Shown piece after piece: positions 14,655 to 22,253 of a stretch of DNA of 35,822 bases. Source of the DNA: Bacillus sp. FJAT-26390 (GTDB lineage Bacteria > Bacillota > Bacilli > Paenibacillales > Paenibacillaceae); the NCBI RefSeq assembly GCF_001682865.1, contig NZ_MAQX01000034.1, positions 1 through 35,822 of the forward strand, given 5' to 3'. Below the pieces are notes generated by a model, which had not been told where the DNA came from, did no database searches, and saw nothing but the letters and a program-made list of their open reading frames with translations. Numbering within the stretch: the stretch's first letter is position 1; each line of letters opens with the position of its first letter. Made by a program: the position numbers and the translations under genes.

Positions 14655-15026
14655 TTAAGATGATTTCACTTTAAACCATTGCAAGCGCAGCTGCGCAATA
14701 GGCACCTCTGATCCGTGCCAATAAATTTCCTCTGGCAGCTGTGCAAGCATTTGTTCAAAAACTTCTTCATCCGCTTGCCTGTCCGCAGTCTTTTCCTTCG
14801 GGATAAACGAGATCACGCGCTGACAAGCTTCTTCTAGCGTCATGATTTGACTAAGCTTCTTGAGCTCATGCAGCGCTAATAGATCCTGCGCCGTGAGCTG
14901 CCTTCGATTGTTCTCTATTCGTTCAAATACATAACCCGACTGTTCCATAATCGGCAGCCAACGACGCAAGCTGCTCTCCGCCATTTGTAATTGTTTAGCT
15001 GCTTCTTTCATCGCGATTTCATTCAA
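14655..15026 (-). CDS. MerR-like HTH protein at the head of the Tad cluster
   Basis: 123 residues. The N-terminus AMKEAAKQLQMAESSLRRWL plus NNRRQLTAQDLLALHEL matches the winged helix of the MerR superfamily, with the helical part shortened as in RacA-like and phage regulators. The start shown is TTG at 15024-15026; an inner ATG five codons on is also possible. GGGAGGGAG lies 11 bases upstream. It lies 19 bases before cpaB and is likely the regulator of the cluster. Confidence 0.6.
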   Translation of the reverse strand: MNEIAMKEAAKQLQMAESSLRRWLPIMEQSGYVFERIENNRRQLTAQDLLALHELKKLSQIMTLEEACQRVISFIPKEKTADRQADEEVFEQMLAQLPEEIYWHGSEVPIAQLRLQWFKVKSS

Positions 15027-15032
15027 CTAGGG

Positions 15033-15179
15033 TTACTCCCTCCCTACTCCGGATCTACATGCCAGGCTTATTGGTGGCGAACGTTTGGTGTTTATGAGCG
15101 CTGCACTTTCTGTCTCACTCTTGCAAAAAGACCGCTCACTGATCGCTGAAAAGAGCAGCATGCGTGGCGTAAACCTCAT
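15033..15179 (-). CDS. 48-aa ORF with strong ribosome site upstream of the HTH gene
   Basis: Starts MRFTPRMLLFSAISERSFCK and ends in the ribosome-binding site of the next gene. AAGGAGG lies 7 bases before the ATG. The composition (many Ser/Arg, little order) is not convincing for a folded protein. It may be a short leader or a relic of a longer gene. Confidence 0.3.
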   Translation of the reverse strand: MRFTPRMLLFSAISERSFCKSETESAALINTKRSPPISLACRSGVGRE

Positions 15180-15303
15180 TCAAAAACCTCCTTCTGTTAC
15201 CTCTTCTTTAGGCGTGGCACTATTTATCTATTTCAAGCATAACAGTCATTTCAAAGGCCGAAGTTCGCAATTCGTAAGCAAAAAGTATGATTATTTTTCA
15301 TGG

Positions 15304-15312
15304 TTATCCACA
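15304..15312 (+). promoter_or_regulatory. DnaA-box match
   Basis: TTATCCACA is a perfect match to the DnaA-box consensus. Only one copy is present upstream of the Tad cluster, so it may be coincidental or an accessory DnaA-regulated promoter element. Confidence 0.3.
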
Positions 15313-15329
15313 GTTCTATCCACCGTTCA

Positions 15330-15512
15330 TTAAACGATCACCCCGATGATGTACTGATCAATAAATAAGAAGGTAAAAATCATTAAGAAAAGGAGCACCA
15401 AGCCACCTGAGATAAAAGTCGGCGCTAACCTCTTTTGTACGATGAAACGAATAAAAAAGAAAAAGCCTATAAGACTCAATACCAATAAAACAAGCGTAAA
15501 GACAATATCCAT
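15330..15512 (-). CDS. Small two-helix membrane protein, 60 aa
   Basis: Two hydrophobic segments (DIVFTLVLLVLSLIGFFFFI and GLVLLFLMIFTFLFIDQYII) are separated by a short basic loop (VQKRLAPTF). The start at 15512 is chosen because AAGGAG lies 8 bases upstream; an ATG 6 codons earlier lacks such a site. It lies between the Thoeris operon and the Tad cluster and may belong to the latter. Function unknown. Confidence 0.55.
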   Translation of the reverse strand: MDIVFTLVLLVLSLIGFFFFIRFIVQKRLAPTFISGGLVLLFLMIFTFLFIDQYIIGVIV

Positions 15513-15530
15513 AAAGAAGCTCCTTTTCAT

Positions 15531-15559
15531 AACAAAGCCGCTCCCTGTGAGGGAACGGC
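15531..15559 (-). terminator. Terminator after the Thoeris operon
   Basis: GCCGTTCCCT pairs with AGGGAGCGGC (one wobble) around a 3-base loop, followed on the minus strand by TTTGTT. It is about 105 bases downstream of the thsB stop and directly upstream of the small membrane protein gene. Confidence 0.7.
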
Positions 15560-15665
15560 CATTGTGTTTTATTTATAAAATTGTGCTAATACATTAATGA
15601 GATCCTCCGGATGCAGCGTAAATATATTCTCCTATTAAGCAGTTTATAACACTTACTATAAAATG

Positions 15666-16253
15666 CTACCTACCCGCATTAATCGCTGCAGTCTCAACCC
15701 AATTTGTGAATTGATTGTATCCATCATTAGTAGTCCAATCATATTGAGGAAAAATCGATGAAAACTTTCCTTCAGTCTGATAACCTAGATCATGTTTTAC
15801 ATCGCTTTTCCAAAGCCAATCAATATACTTCCATTCACTATTTTCGTATTCCCACAAGTGTATTTTTTCATCGTTTATCCTAAAATAAAAATACTCTAGA
15901 GGATTGGGACCCTGTTTATATGTCTTTTGATACTTATCTGTAATACTGTTAATATGTATTGTTAAAAGCCCATTGTTTTTTTTAAAACTTTCTAAAATTT
16001 CGTATCTGACCCAAGGTCTCGAATATGTCAGTGAACCTGCTAAAATTGCTGTAACGGAGGTATTATTGAGTCCTGAGTTAATAAGTCGCTTAATAGCAAT
16101 GGGACTGTCTTTTTTCACTTCCTCCCACAAAGAAGCATCAAAAAAAACAATATCAGATGATTTACGCTTTGTTATCCAGCTATTTCTTACTGTATTTGCT
16201 CTAAATGTAGCTACATCCTCGTAGTGAAACGCGAAATAAACCCTTCTTGCCAA
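15666..16253 (-). CDS. thsB: ThsB, Thoeris TIR-domain signal synthase
   Basis: 195 residues, the family size. Motifs match Thoeris TIR proteins throughout: MARRVYFAFHYEDVATFRAN at the start, FFDASLWEE, INSGLNNTSVTAILAGSLTY, and WVRYEILESF with the catalytic glutamate at position 85. In known Thoeris systems ThsB senses phage infection and converts NAD+ into a cyclic ADP-ribose isomer that activates ThsA. It is the last gene of a four-gene operon, 13 bases after thsA. All key residues are present, so it should be functional. Confidence 0.9.
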   Translation of the reverse strand: MARRVYFAFHYEDVATFRANTVRNSWITKRKSSDIVFFDASLWEEVKKDSPIAIKRLINSGLNNTSVTAILAGSLTYSRPWVRYEILESFKKNNGLLTIHINSITDKYQKTYKQGPNPLEYFYFRINDEKIHLWEYENSEWKYIDWLWKSDVKHDLGYQTEGKFSSIFPQYDWTTNDGYNQFTNWVETAAINAGR

Positions 16254-16266
16254 GTATTTAGCCTCC

Positions 16267-17688
16267 TTAAACTGATTCTAGTTTTTTGATAATCACAAGT
16301 ATAAGTTCTATAAGCTGTTTATTATCTAATACTTCATTTTCCAATTTTTCATATAATGGAAATAACGATTTATCATGAACATATAAATCGAAATTTTCTT
16401 TCACTTTTCCCCAAAGTTCTTTTGTAGTATAGCCAGTTGTTGCAATGGGAATTGGTATCACATTATTTTCAAAAGCAATGTTAAATTCCTCTACCATACC
16501 ACTTGCTGGTACTGTTTCTCCACTAATATGATCCTTTTTATTACCGAAAATAAAAATTGCGATCCCAACCTTTGAGATCATATCATTTCTGTAACGAGTC
16601 CATAGTTCTTTACTGTTATTGGATTGTGGAAATGGTCTTGCAAGAAGCCTATCTTCTACAATACCATGAGGATTTCTGTAAATCTCCTCTAAAGCTCCAG
16701 ACATCAAGGAACTACCAATTCCTAGCCCAAATCCTGTAACTATGTTATAACCATGCTGTATAAGCACTTTGCCAAGCTCATTTGCAAAATTAAATGCTCT
16801 TTCTTCACCCCAAAGGCCATACTCGTGAGCACTACCAGACACAAAAACATTTGTTCTTAAAACGATTCCTGCTAGAATTCTCAGAATTTCAGTTATTTCT
16901 TCGTACTCGTCAACAAGTACTACATGTATTCTATATCTTCTTAAATCTTTTATACGCAATTCCTGTAACACACTTGCATGTTGATATTTTTCATCGTTAG
17001 TAAACTGAGACTTTGCTACTTTACGCATGAAACAGTAGTGATCCCTTTGATTCTCCCCTAAAAGTATTCGAACTCGACTTAGTATGTACTGTAAGTTCGG
17101 ATCATCAAAACTAAATCCTATAAACAGAAAAGTCTTAGAAATCAAATCACCTTGTAATGCAATTGTGAATGGCTGCCGTATTTGATTATATCCTTCATAA
17201 TCATCCCTCGTAATAACTGCATCATTAGGGAAAGATTTGTCTCCATGCATCTTATAAACAGTAGCATGTCGATTAGGAAGAGTTAGTGCTAAATTTTCTT
17301 TGGTTATCTTAACATCTATTCGTCTACCTTGTTGTCTTAAACAATCCTCAATCAAAGAGTCATAATTAGTTGTCCAATACGTTTGAATTGGTAAATTAGC
17401 TAGAATATTATGATTATCTGTCGCGACACCTTCCCTTGTGAACTCCTCCATAATGATTCGGTTAAGTTTGCTTCTACCTCTTTCATTTACATGATATTGA
17501 GCTAATGAAATCAAATCACTTTCAGCATCAATGTCTAAAGAAAGATCTTCCGCTATTTCTAACAATAATTCCTTCCAATTCACAAAACCTGCTGGCTTAG
17601 ATAGTCCTGCTCCAGCAAAAACAGCAGCATTTGATTCAATAATTGCCTTTGAATAGGAGCGAATGAAATCTCTAGTATCTGCACGCAT
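16267..17688 (-). CDS. thsA: ThsA, Sir2-SLOG NADase effector of Thoeris
   Basis: 473 residues, close to the Bacillus cereus protein (476). The N-terminal Sir2 domain has FAGAGLSKPAGF (24-35), the catalytic pair N108 in WTTNYD and H148 in YKMHGD, and FLFIGFSFDDPNLQY (187-201). The C-terminal SLOG (STALD) domain from about 280 has the ligand loop VTGFGLGIGSSLMSGA, R367 in RYRND and the Glu pair 400-401 in SGMVEEF, which bind the ThsB-made signal. Activation depletes NAD+ and aborts infection. No catalytic residue is missing. It lies 7 bases from the upstream TIR gene. Confidence 0.93.
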   Translation of the reverse strand: MRADTRDFIRSYSKAIIESNAAVFAGAGLSKPAGFVNWKELLLEIAEDLSLDIDAESDLISLAQYHVNERGRSKLNRIIMEEFTREGVATDNHNILANLPIQTYWTTNYDSLIEDCLRQQGRRIDVKITKENLALTLPNRHATVYKMHGDKSFPNDAVITRDDYEGYNQIRQPFTIALQGDLISKTFLFIGFSFDDPNLQYILSRVRILLGENQRDHYCFMRKVAKSQFTNDEKYQHASVLQELRIKDLRRYRIHVVLVDEYEEITEILRILAGIVLRTNVFVSGSAHEYGLWGEERAFNFANELGKVLIQHGYNIVTGFGLGIGSSLMSGALEEIYRNPHGIVEDRLLARPFPQSNNSKELWTRYRNDMISKVGIAIFIFGNKKDHISGETVPASGMVEEFNIAFENNVIPIPIATTGYTTKELWGKVKENFDLYVHDKSLFPLYEKLENEVLDNKQLIELILVIIKKLESV

Positions 17689-17695
17689 AATTCTA

Positions 17696-18256
17696 TCACC
17701 CCGGACTTATTTTCTGATTAAGCCATTGTGAAAAAGTAACAGAACTGCTTGCAGAACTATGTACGTAAAGAGATTGCCCAGTTTTCACAACATAATTATA
17801 CAAACCTAAATATTCCTGACCTTCAAAGGTATCTGGTGAATTAATCTTAGAAGCTAATGGTATTACACCAACTCTTCCTTTAAGAGCATCAAAAAAACCT
17901 AATTCCCATGGCATCCAAATTGAACTTGAAGAATTTTCTGAGGTTGCAAACAGTAAACACTTACTTTGTTTCATTCTAATACGAAGAGTATTAGCAGTCT
18001 GAGGTGTTACTTTTGAACGATTCAATTGTGGATCATCTTTCCAATCTAAATATACTGAGTACCCTAAACCCTCAATAAAATAACATAATCCTAAAATAAC
18101 TTCTGAATCGTTGTAAGCATGAGACAAAAACACATCATAATTTTGAAAAACACTAAAATTATTAAATGATTTTTTTATTGTTTGTTGAGCTGTCTCATAT
18201 ATTGGTTTTTTGCTTCTTGCTAATAATCTAAGTTCTTGCTCATTTAATAACGACAT
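17696..18256 (-). CDS. Second TIR-domain protein in the Thoeris operon
   Basis: 186 residues with a short helical N-terminus and a TIR domain from about residue 38: YDVFLSHAYNDSE (strand A), then GLGYSVYLDWKDDPQ (BB-loop region) and WMPWELGFFDALKG with the likely catalytic Glu118. This TIR differs from ThsB, whose motif is FAFHYEDV, and is closer to the TIRs that begin with DVFLSH. Thoeris loci with more than one TIR gene are known, each thought to respond to different phages. It is 36 bases from the membrane-protein gene and 7 from thsA. It may make the same signal as ThsB or a different one. Confidence 0.8.
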   Translation of the reverse strand: MSLLNEQELRLLARSKKPIYETAQQTIKKSFNNFSVFQNYDVFLSHAYNDSEVILGLCYFIEGLGYSVYLDWKDDPQLNRSKVTPQTANTLRIRMKQSKCLLFATSENSSSSIWMPWELGFFDALKGRVGVIPLASKINSPDTFEGQEYLGLYNYVVKTGQSLYVHSSASSSVTFSQWLNQKISPG

Positions 18257-18292
18257 TTCATACTTCCCCCAATCAACAATAGTAGATTAATA

Positions 18293-19168
18293 TTATGGAG
18301 ATTTTTTATTTTGCAAAACATAAAAAGTTATCGTTAAAACTAACGCTACTACGGCGAGATTTGCAGGCATTTTTGTGTAATCATTTGTAGTATTAATATA
18401 GTAAGCTAAACCTATTCCCACTAAGACTATTATGGTAATTAAAAAGGAAGGCTTTGACAGTATTGCTAGAACTTTTTTCAACTTTAAATTATCTTCATTT
18501 TCTGTTTTCTCACTCTGACAAGCTTCTAAGGCAATCTTAATATTTTGAATTGTATTCGAGTGAGATAGTAATATCTCTGTGTTATCATTATTGTTTAAAC
18601 TTAAAAACAATGAGGATAGATGTGCTTTTTTAATGCATTGAATTAATTCAATAACTAAATTTTTATTTCCATTTTTGAGTAAGGAGATCAAATTCTCATT
18701 TAACAATTTCCTTATATCTACAATGAGATTAATATTTATAATCGATTCGTTATTGAAAAATAAATTTTTAGAGTTTTTTTCAAGTTCATGTAAATACTTT
18801 AAAACTCTTCTATTAACTATCCATATTAGATATCTGTTTTTTTCACTCTCTATATATTTTCCTAAAGTACCGAAATAAATATATAGCTTTTCGTTCAACC
18901 TCTTATCTGATATGGTGTCTCTTTCTGAGGATACAAGTAATACAAACGATAAAATGATACAAAGCATTGTCAAAAAGAAAGCTGAAACTGAATTTCCTGT
19001 ATTAATGAATAGATAAATTAAAGATAAAATACTGAAAATTAAACTACCAGCTAAGAATACAAAACTACATAACAAATATAGAATACTTCTAGTAATTCCT
19101 GATTCTAGAGCTATCTCTTCTTTTGTTGAAAGAATCATCTCTCTGTAGTACCCTTCGTTTGCTATCAT
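18293..19168 (-). CDS. Unrecognised 2+2 transmembrane protein, first gene of the Thoeris operon
   Basis: 291 residues, no family recognised. Predicted helices span about residues 27-54 (ITRSILYLLCSFVFLAGSLI onward), 60-80, 239-258 (PSFLITIIVLVGIGLAYYI) and 267-286. They flank a cytoplasmic, charged helical domain of about 155 residues (LNEKLYIYFGTLGKYIESEK to CQSEKTENEDN). GGAGTG stands 8 bases before the ATG. The 2TM-plus-helical-domain plan recalls SLATT-type effectors of prokaryotic nucleotide-signalling defence systems, but that is a structural impression only. Strong AT bias matches the rest of the operon. It could be a second, pore-like effector, a phage sensor or a regulator. Confidence 0.75.
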   Translation of the reverse strand: MIANEGYYREMILSTKEEIALESGITRSILYLLCSFVFLAGSLIFSILSLIYLFINTGNSVSAFFLTMLCIILSFVLLVSSERDTISDKRLNEKLYIYFGTLGKYIESEKNRYLIWIVNRRVLKYLHELEKNSKNLFFNNESIININLIVDIRKLLNENLISLLKNGNKNLVIELIQCIKKAHLSSLFLSLNNNDNTEILLSHSNTIQNIKIALEACQSEKTENEDNLKLKKVLAILSKPSFLITIIVLVGIGLAYYINTTNDYTKMPANLAVVALVLTITFYVLQNKKSP

Positions 19169-19832
19169 ATAAATTTACACTCCAATTAGATTGTTTACTT
19201 AAATATATTTATTTAGAACTTTAAACCTTCTTATCTAATCGCCCCCTTACATAACTACTTTAAATTCAACTTATACCAGGACTAGAAGACTACTGATAAA
19301 AATCATCATAATTCACGTTACATAAAAAGTCAATTTTTGGGCATATAATATCACTCGAAAAACACAGTATGTTGATTCTCCTAAGTTTAAAATACCATAT
19401 ATAGTTTCAGGATTGAAATACAATAGAAGATTATAACTTAGTAAATTGGAACTATAACACTTGATCAGCAAAAAAATCATTCATTAAACAAAAAAGTCTA
19501 TTTAATTCAATATTTACTAGATATTCTTAAAAAGTGACTACAAAGTTGATTACAAGATAATCTATCTAGAATCTTTACTCTTTATTAATTTTTCAAAACA
19601 AATCTCAATTTCAAGGCATTTACTATATAGCAAAATTAGATAATATAACCTTCACCATCCTTATTTCTGGTTCCGCTCTTTCCTCATATTTCTAGTTCCG
19701 ATATTATCATTATGCTCTTATCTAGGAAATACCTTATAACCACGGGCTTTTTACCCGTTTAAATATGGGAACTAGAAACAGGGAACTAGAAACGGGAACT
19801 AGAAAATAATCTATTACTTTACTTCAATTCAT
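19169..19832. other. Gene-free AT-rich stretch upstream of the Thoeris operon
   Basis: No reading frame with start, ribosome site and plausible composition was found on either strand. The part next to 19168 should contain the Thoeris promoter, but no clear -35/-10 pair is visible. The part from 19664 on holds the GGAACTAGAAA repeats described separately, and a small ACGGG/CCCGT stem lies at 19742-19758. Confidence 0.6.
19664..19806. repeat. Array of GGGAACTAGAAAC repeats (iteron-like)
   Basis: Three direct copies lie at 19767-19779, 19781-19793 and 19794-19806 (last base changed), with 13-14 bp periodicity. Two inverted copies of the core lie at 19664-19674 (TTTCTGGTTCC, one change) and 19689-19699 (TTTCTAGTTCC). 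The surroundings are AT-rich and next to a broken FtsK-like gene. Such arrays serve as iterons in plasmid or ICE replication origins, as partition centromeres, or as operators. The function is inference. Confidence 0.7.
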
Positions 19833-21290
19833 TTAATCCTGGTTCCCATTCATTAAAAATTGACTCGTTTGCTCTTCATCCCAAACCAATGTATATCCAC
19901 CTTTCGTACTTGTTGGCGCATATAAAAAACCTTCTTCCACAAGCTGCTGCATATACTCCAGTACTTTCTCTTTCCGAATGGAGAATACCTCTCGCAGCTC
20001 TGAGCTCTTGGCTGCACGGTGCTCACAGATATAGCGCTTCATCTTGTTTAGCATTTCAGCTTGTTCATGAGCCGTCTGTTCCTCCGCATCACGAATAACC
20101 GGTCTCATTTTTGATTCCTTATCATAAGGACCGATAATTCCCTCCTTCAGCATCGTTTCTCCTGGTTGCCGTAGCATAACTAATCCTTAACTCTCGCTGC
20201 ACGACCTCAATGGAAAAGCCGCCGTGTGCTTTAACAATCTCCAGAACCTGCTCATATTCACTTAAGTGCTGCCGATTCGGTTTGGTTCCCTCCTCTGTCG
20301 GCCGCTCATCCATGCGATCCGCTTTATCGGACTCCTCACTCGTCCCCCATGGCGGATCTGAATCTGCTATATCATCATCAAAAGACTCTTCCAATTGCCC
20401 ATCGTCTTTGATCGACCATTCGCTCTTATCTCCTGGTTCATTGGACCAATAGGTTTTTAATTCCTCAATGAGTGCCGTAGCTTCGTTATCGTCTACGCTC
20501 GTCGCAGCAGACTGGAATCGTTGCAATGAAATACAAACACCATCTCCAAACCCTAACAAGGGAGGAGCGCCGCGATCCAGCACCGTGCGATAATCGACAG
20601 CGCTTTGTAATTGGAAAGTCACTCGTGAAGGTAGATTTGCTTTAATAATGCCGGTGACAACATCAACGCTGGGCCGCTGCGTCCCTAATATCAAATGAAT
20701 ACCGGCGGCACGTGCCTTTTGTGTAATGCGCTGTACGCCATCTTCAACCTCTTCACCGACCACTAACATGAGATCGGCGTACTCATCAATGATAACCACA
20801 ATGAATGGAAGCTTTTCTTGCGGTCTTTTACTGTTGTATGCCTTTAAATTTCGTACACCTGCCTCTGCAAACTTTTCATAGCGCTGCTCCATCTCTACAA
20901 TCACTTTAGTAAAGGCGAGCATCGCTTTCCGCATATCGGATACTGGCGGTACGAGCAAATGCGGCAGACCTCTATAAATGGTGAACTCCACCTGTTTGGG
21001 ATCGATTAACAACAAGCGCAGCTGATTTGGCGACCGGGTGAGCAGTAAAGAATTAATAATCGTATTGATACATACCGATTTCCCTGAACCGGTTGCCCCA
21101 GCAATAAGCAAATGAGGCATTCGGGCCAGGTCAACAATCATCGGATTTCGCGAACGTCTTTCCCAAATATAACGGGTAAAGCGGCTTCCTCTGCAAAAGC
21201 CATAAGTTCCGCTGCCATATCGCGCATATAGACAAATGCCCGATCTGCTTGCGGCTCAACAAAAGCAGCTGCACTTCGAAATTGCGGCGC
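19833..21290 (-). pseudogene. FtsK/SpoIIIE-like DNA translocase, truncated and frameshifted
   Basis: Three pieces of one gene. Before 21140: FVYMRDMAAELMAFAEEAA and PVIFGKDV. At 21141-20160: the motor, with Walker A AGATGSGKS and Walker B FIVVIIDEYADLM, TQRPSVDVVTGIIKANLPSR, and the gamma-domain part EYEQVLEIVKAHGGFSIEVV. After a shift near 20160: MLKEGIIGPYDKESKMRPV plus an extra winged-helix-like tail (YICEHRAAKSSELREVFSIR). Both joins are one-base shifts. The first 100 or more residues upstream of the motor are missing: the gene is cut at about 21290 by foreign sequence. Element-borne FtsK-like proteins pump plasmid or ICE DNA, so this is a relic of such an element. Confidence 0.8.
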
Positions 21291-21556
21291 CTTCGCCGGA
21301 TATTTTATTAAAACTCGCAAAGCCTCTTGGTGTATCATATGAAGATTTAATGACTAAAGCAGGGTATATATCCAAAAACACAAATAACCCCACGGATAGT
21401 GGGGATGAACTAGAGAATGTAGATGTTGGGGATCCTGGAACCCCAGAGAGAGACGAATTTACAAAACTATTTCTTAAAGATTTTAATGAATTATCAGAAG
21501 AAGCACAAAAACAAATCCATGCACTAATAAAGACGTGGAACAATAATAAGAAGTGA
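21288..21556 (+). pseudogene. 3' half of an XRE-type phage repressor
   Basis: From about 21288 the frame encodes APSPDILLKLAKPLGVSYED then LMTKAGYI, the second half of the helix-turn-helix of a Cro/C1-type repressor. A polar linker and a C-terminal helical segment FTKLFLKDFNELSEEAQKQI follow. The recognition-helix half that should precede APSPDI is gone and is replaced by FtsK sequence on the opposite strand. The product would not bind DNA normally. It marks one recombination junction. Confidence 0.7.
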
Positions 21557-21632
21557 TCATCTAGTTTTACTACCATCAAACCTTATAACTGCTCTTAATT
21601 TTCTCAAAAACTCAAGAACTTCTGTCTTTGTT

Positions 21633-21983
21633 GATTCTTTTAAAAAATTCGCAAATCTGGATCTGTACATTTTCGAGAAAAAAGGACCGGAGTGGAAGAT
21701 TACCGATAAGTCTTGGGAGAATATTCGTGACCAGCTCGTTTATTCCAAAGTAAACGGCGGGTTTCCCAGCCTGATGGTTAAGGATGGGGACTTTAACCGT
21801 GTAGGTGAGCTGTATCTTATCCATGAATACGAGGGTATGGAGCTTGATCTCAAATATGTAGAGCGCACGCTGCCTCATGTTGTTCAGCTTTGGGGGAAGA
21901 ACGTTCATTTGGAAACGTTTGTTGAGGATAAGAAGATCGTGTTTAGCTGTGATGGGAAGAAGACGAGTCGGAAGTTTGTTTGA
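21633..21983 (+). pseudogene. C-terminal fragment of SpoVR
   Basis: The frame reads NLDLYIFEKKGPEWKITDKS, WENIRDQLVYSKVNGGFPS, VKDGDFNRVGELYLIHEYEG, ELDLKYVERTLPHVVQLWGK and DGKKTSRKFV. These are the conserved last 110 residues of SpoVR, a sporulation-cortex-associated protein of about 470 aa in spore formers. There is no start and the first three quarters are absent. A terminator follows the stop, so the 3' end of the gene is intact. It is probably the remnant of the original chromosomal gene left when something inserted or deleted. Confidence 0.8.
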
Positions 21984-22043
21984 TTTAGTGAAATTGCTTC
22001 TTAACTCTTCATTGAAGAGCTGTCATGCATAAAGCTAATACAA

Positions 22044-22071
22044 AAAACCCAATCCCATTCGATTGGGTTTT
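22044..22071 (+). terminator. Terminator of the spoVR remnant
   Basis: AAAACCCAATC pairs perfectly with GATTGGGTTTT around a 6-base loop, with T-runs on both strands. It lies 61 bases after the stop and can work in both directions. Confidence 0.8.
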
Positions 22072-22194
22072 CTATTTTCGTCAATTCCTCCTCCAATTAC
22101 ATTCAAGTCTATGCTAAATCAGTCGTTGCACCGATTATTGCTTTGCGAAGGTTTAGTTTAAATAAACATATTTTCTGCATAGCATTTGTGGGAA

Positions 22195-22237
22195 AAGGCC
22201 AATTGTCCGACGATCAAACCGTCGGACAATTGGCCTT
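22195..22237 (-). terminator. Terminator of the sugar-utilisation operon
   Basis: Eighteen-base perfect arms (22195-22212 and 22220-22237) with a 7-base loop, followed on the minus strand by TTTT. It lies 17 bases after the stop of the giant hydrolase gene. Confidence 0.9.
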
Positions 22238-22253
22238 CTTCTATAAGCTCATT

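Noticed and set aside
15304..15312. DnaA box as a sign of a replication origin
   Set aside because: Only a single match; no cluster of boxes, no dnaA or rep gene near it.
15085..15333. An 82-codon open frame on the plus strand upstream of the Tad cluster
   Set aside because: No ribosome site, composition unlike neighbouring proteins, and it overlaps the probable promoter region of the minus-strand cluster.
18293..19168. Membrane protein as the Macro-TM effector of type II Thoeris
   Set aside because: No Macro domain motif is visible in the cytoplasmic part, and the operon already has a canonical Sir2-SLOG ThsA.
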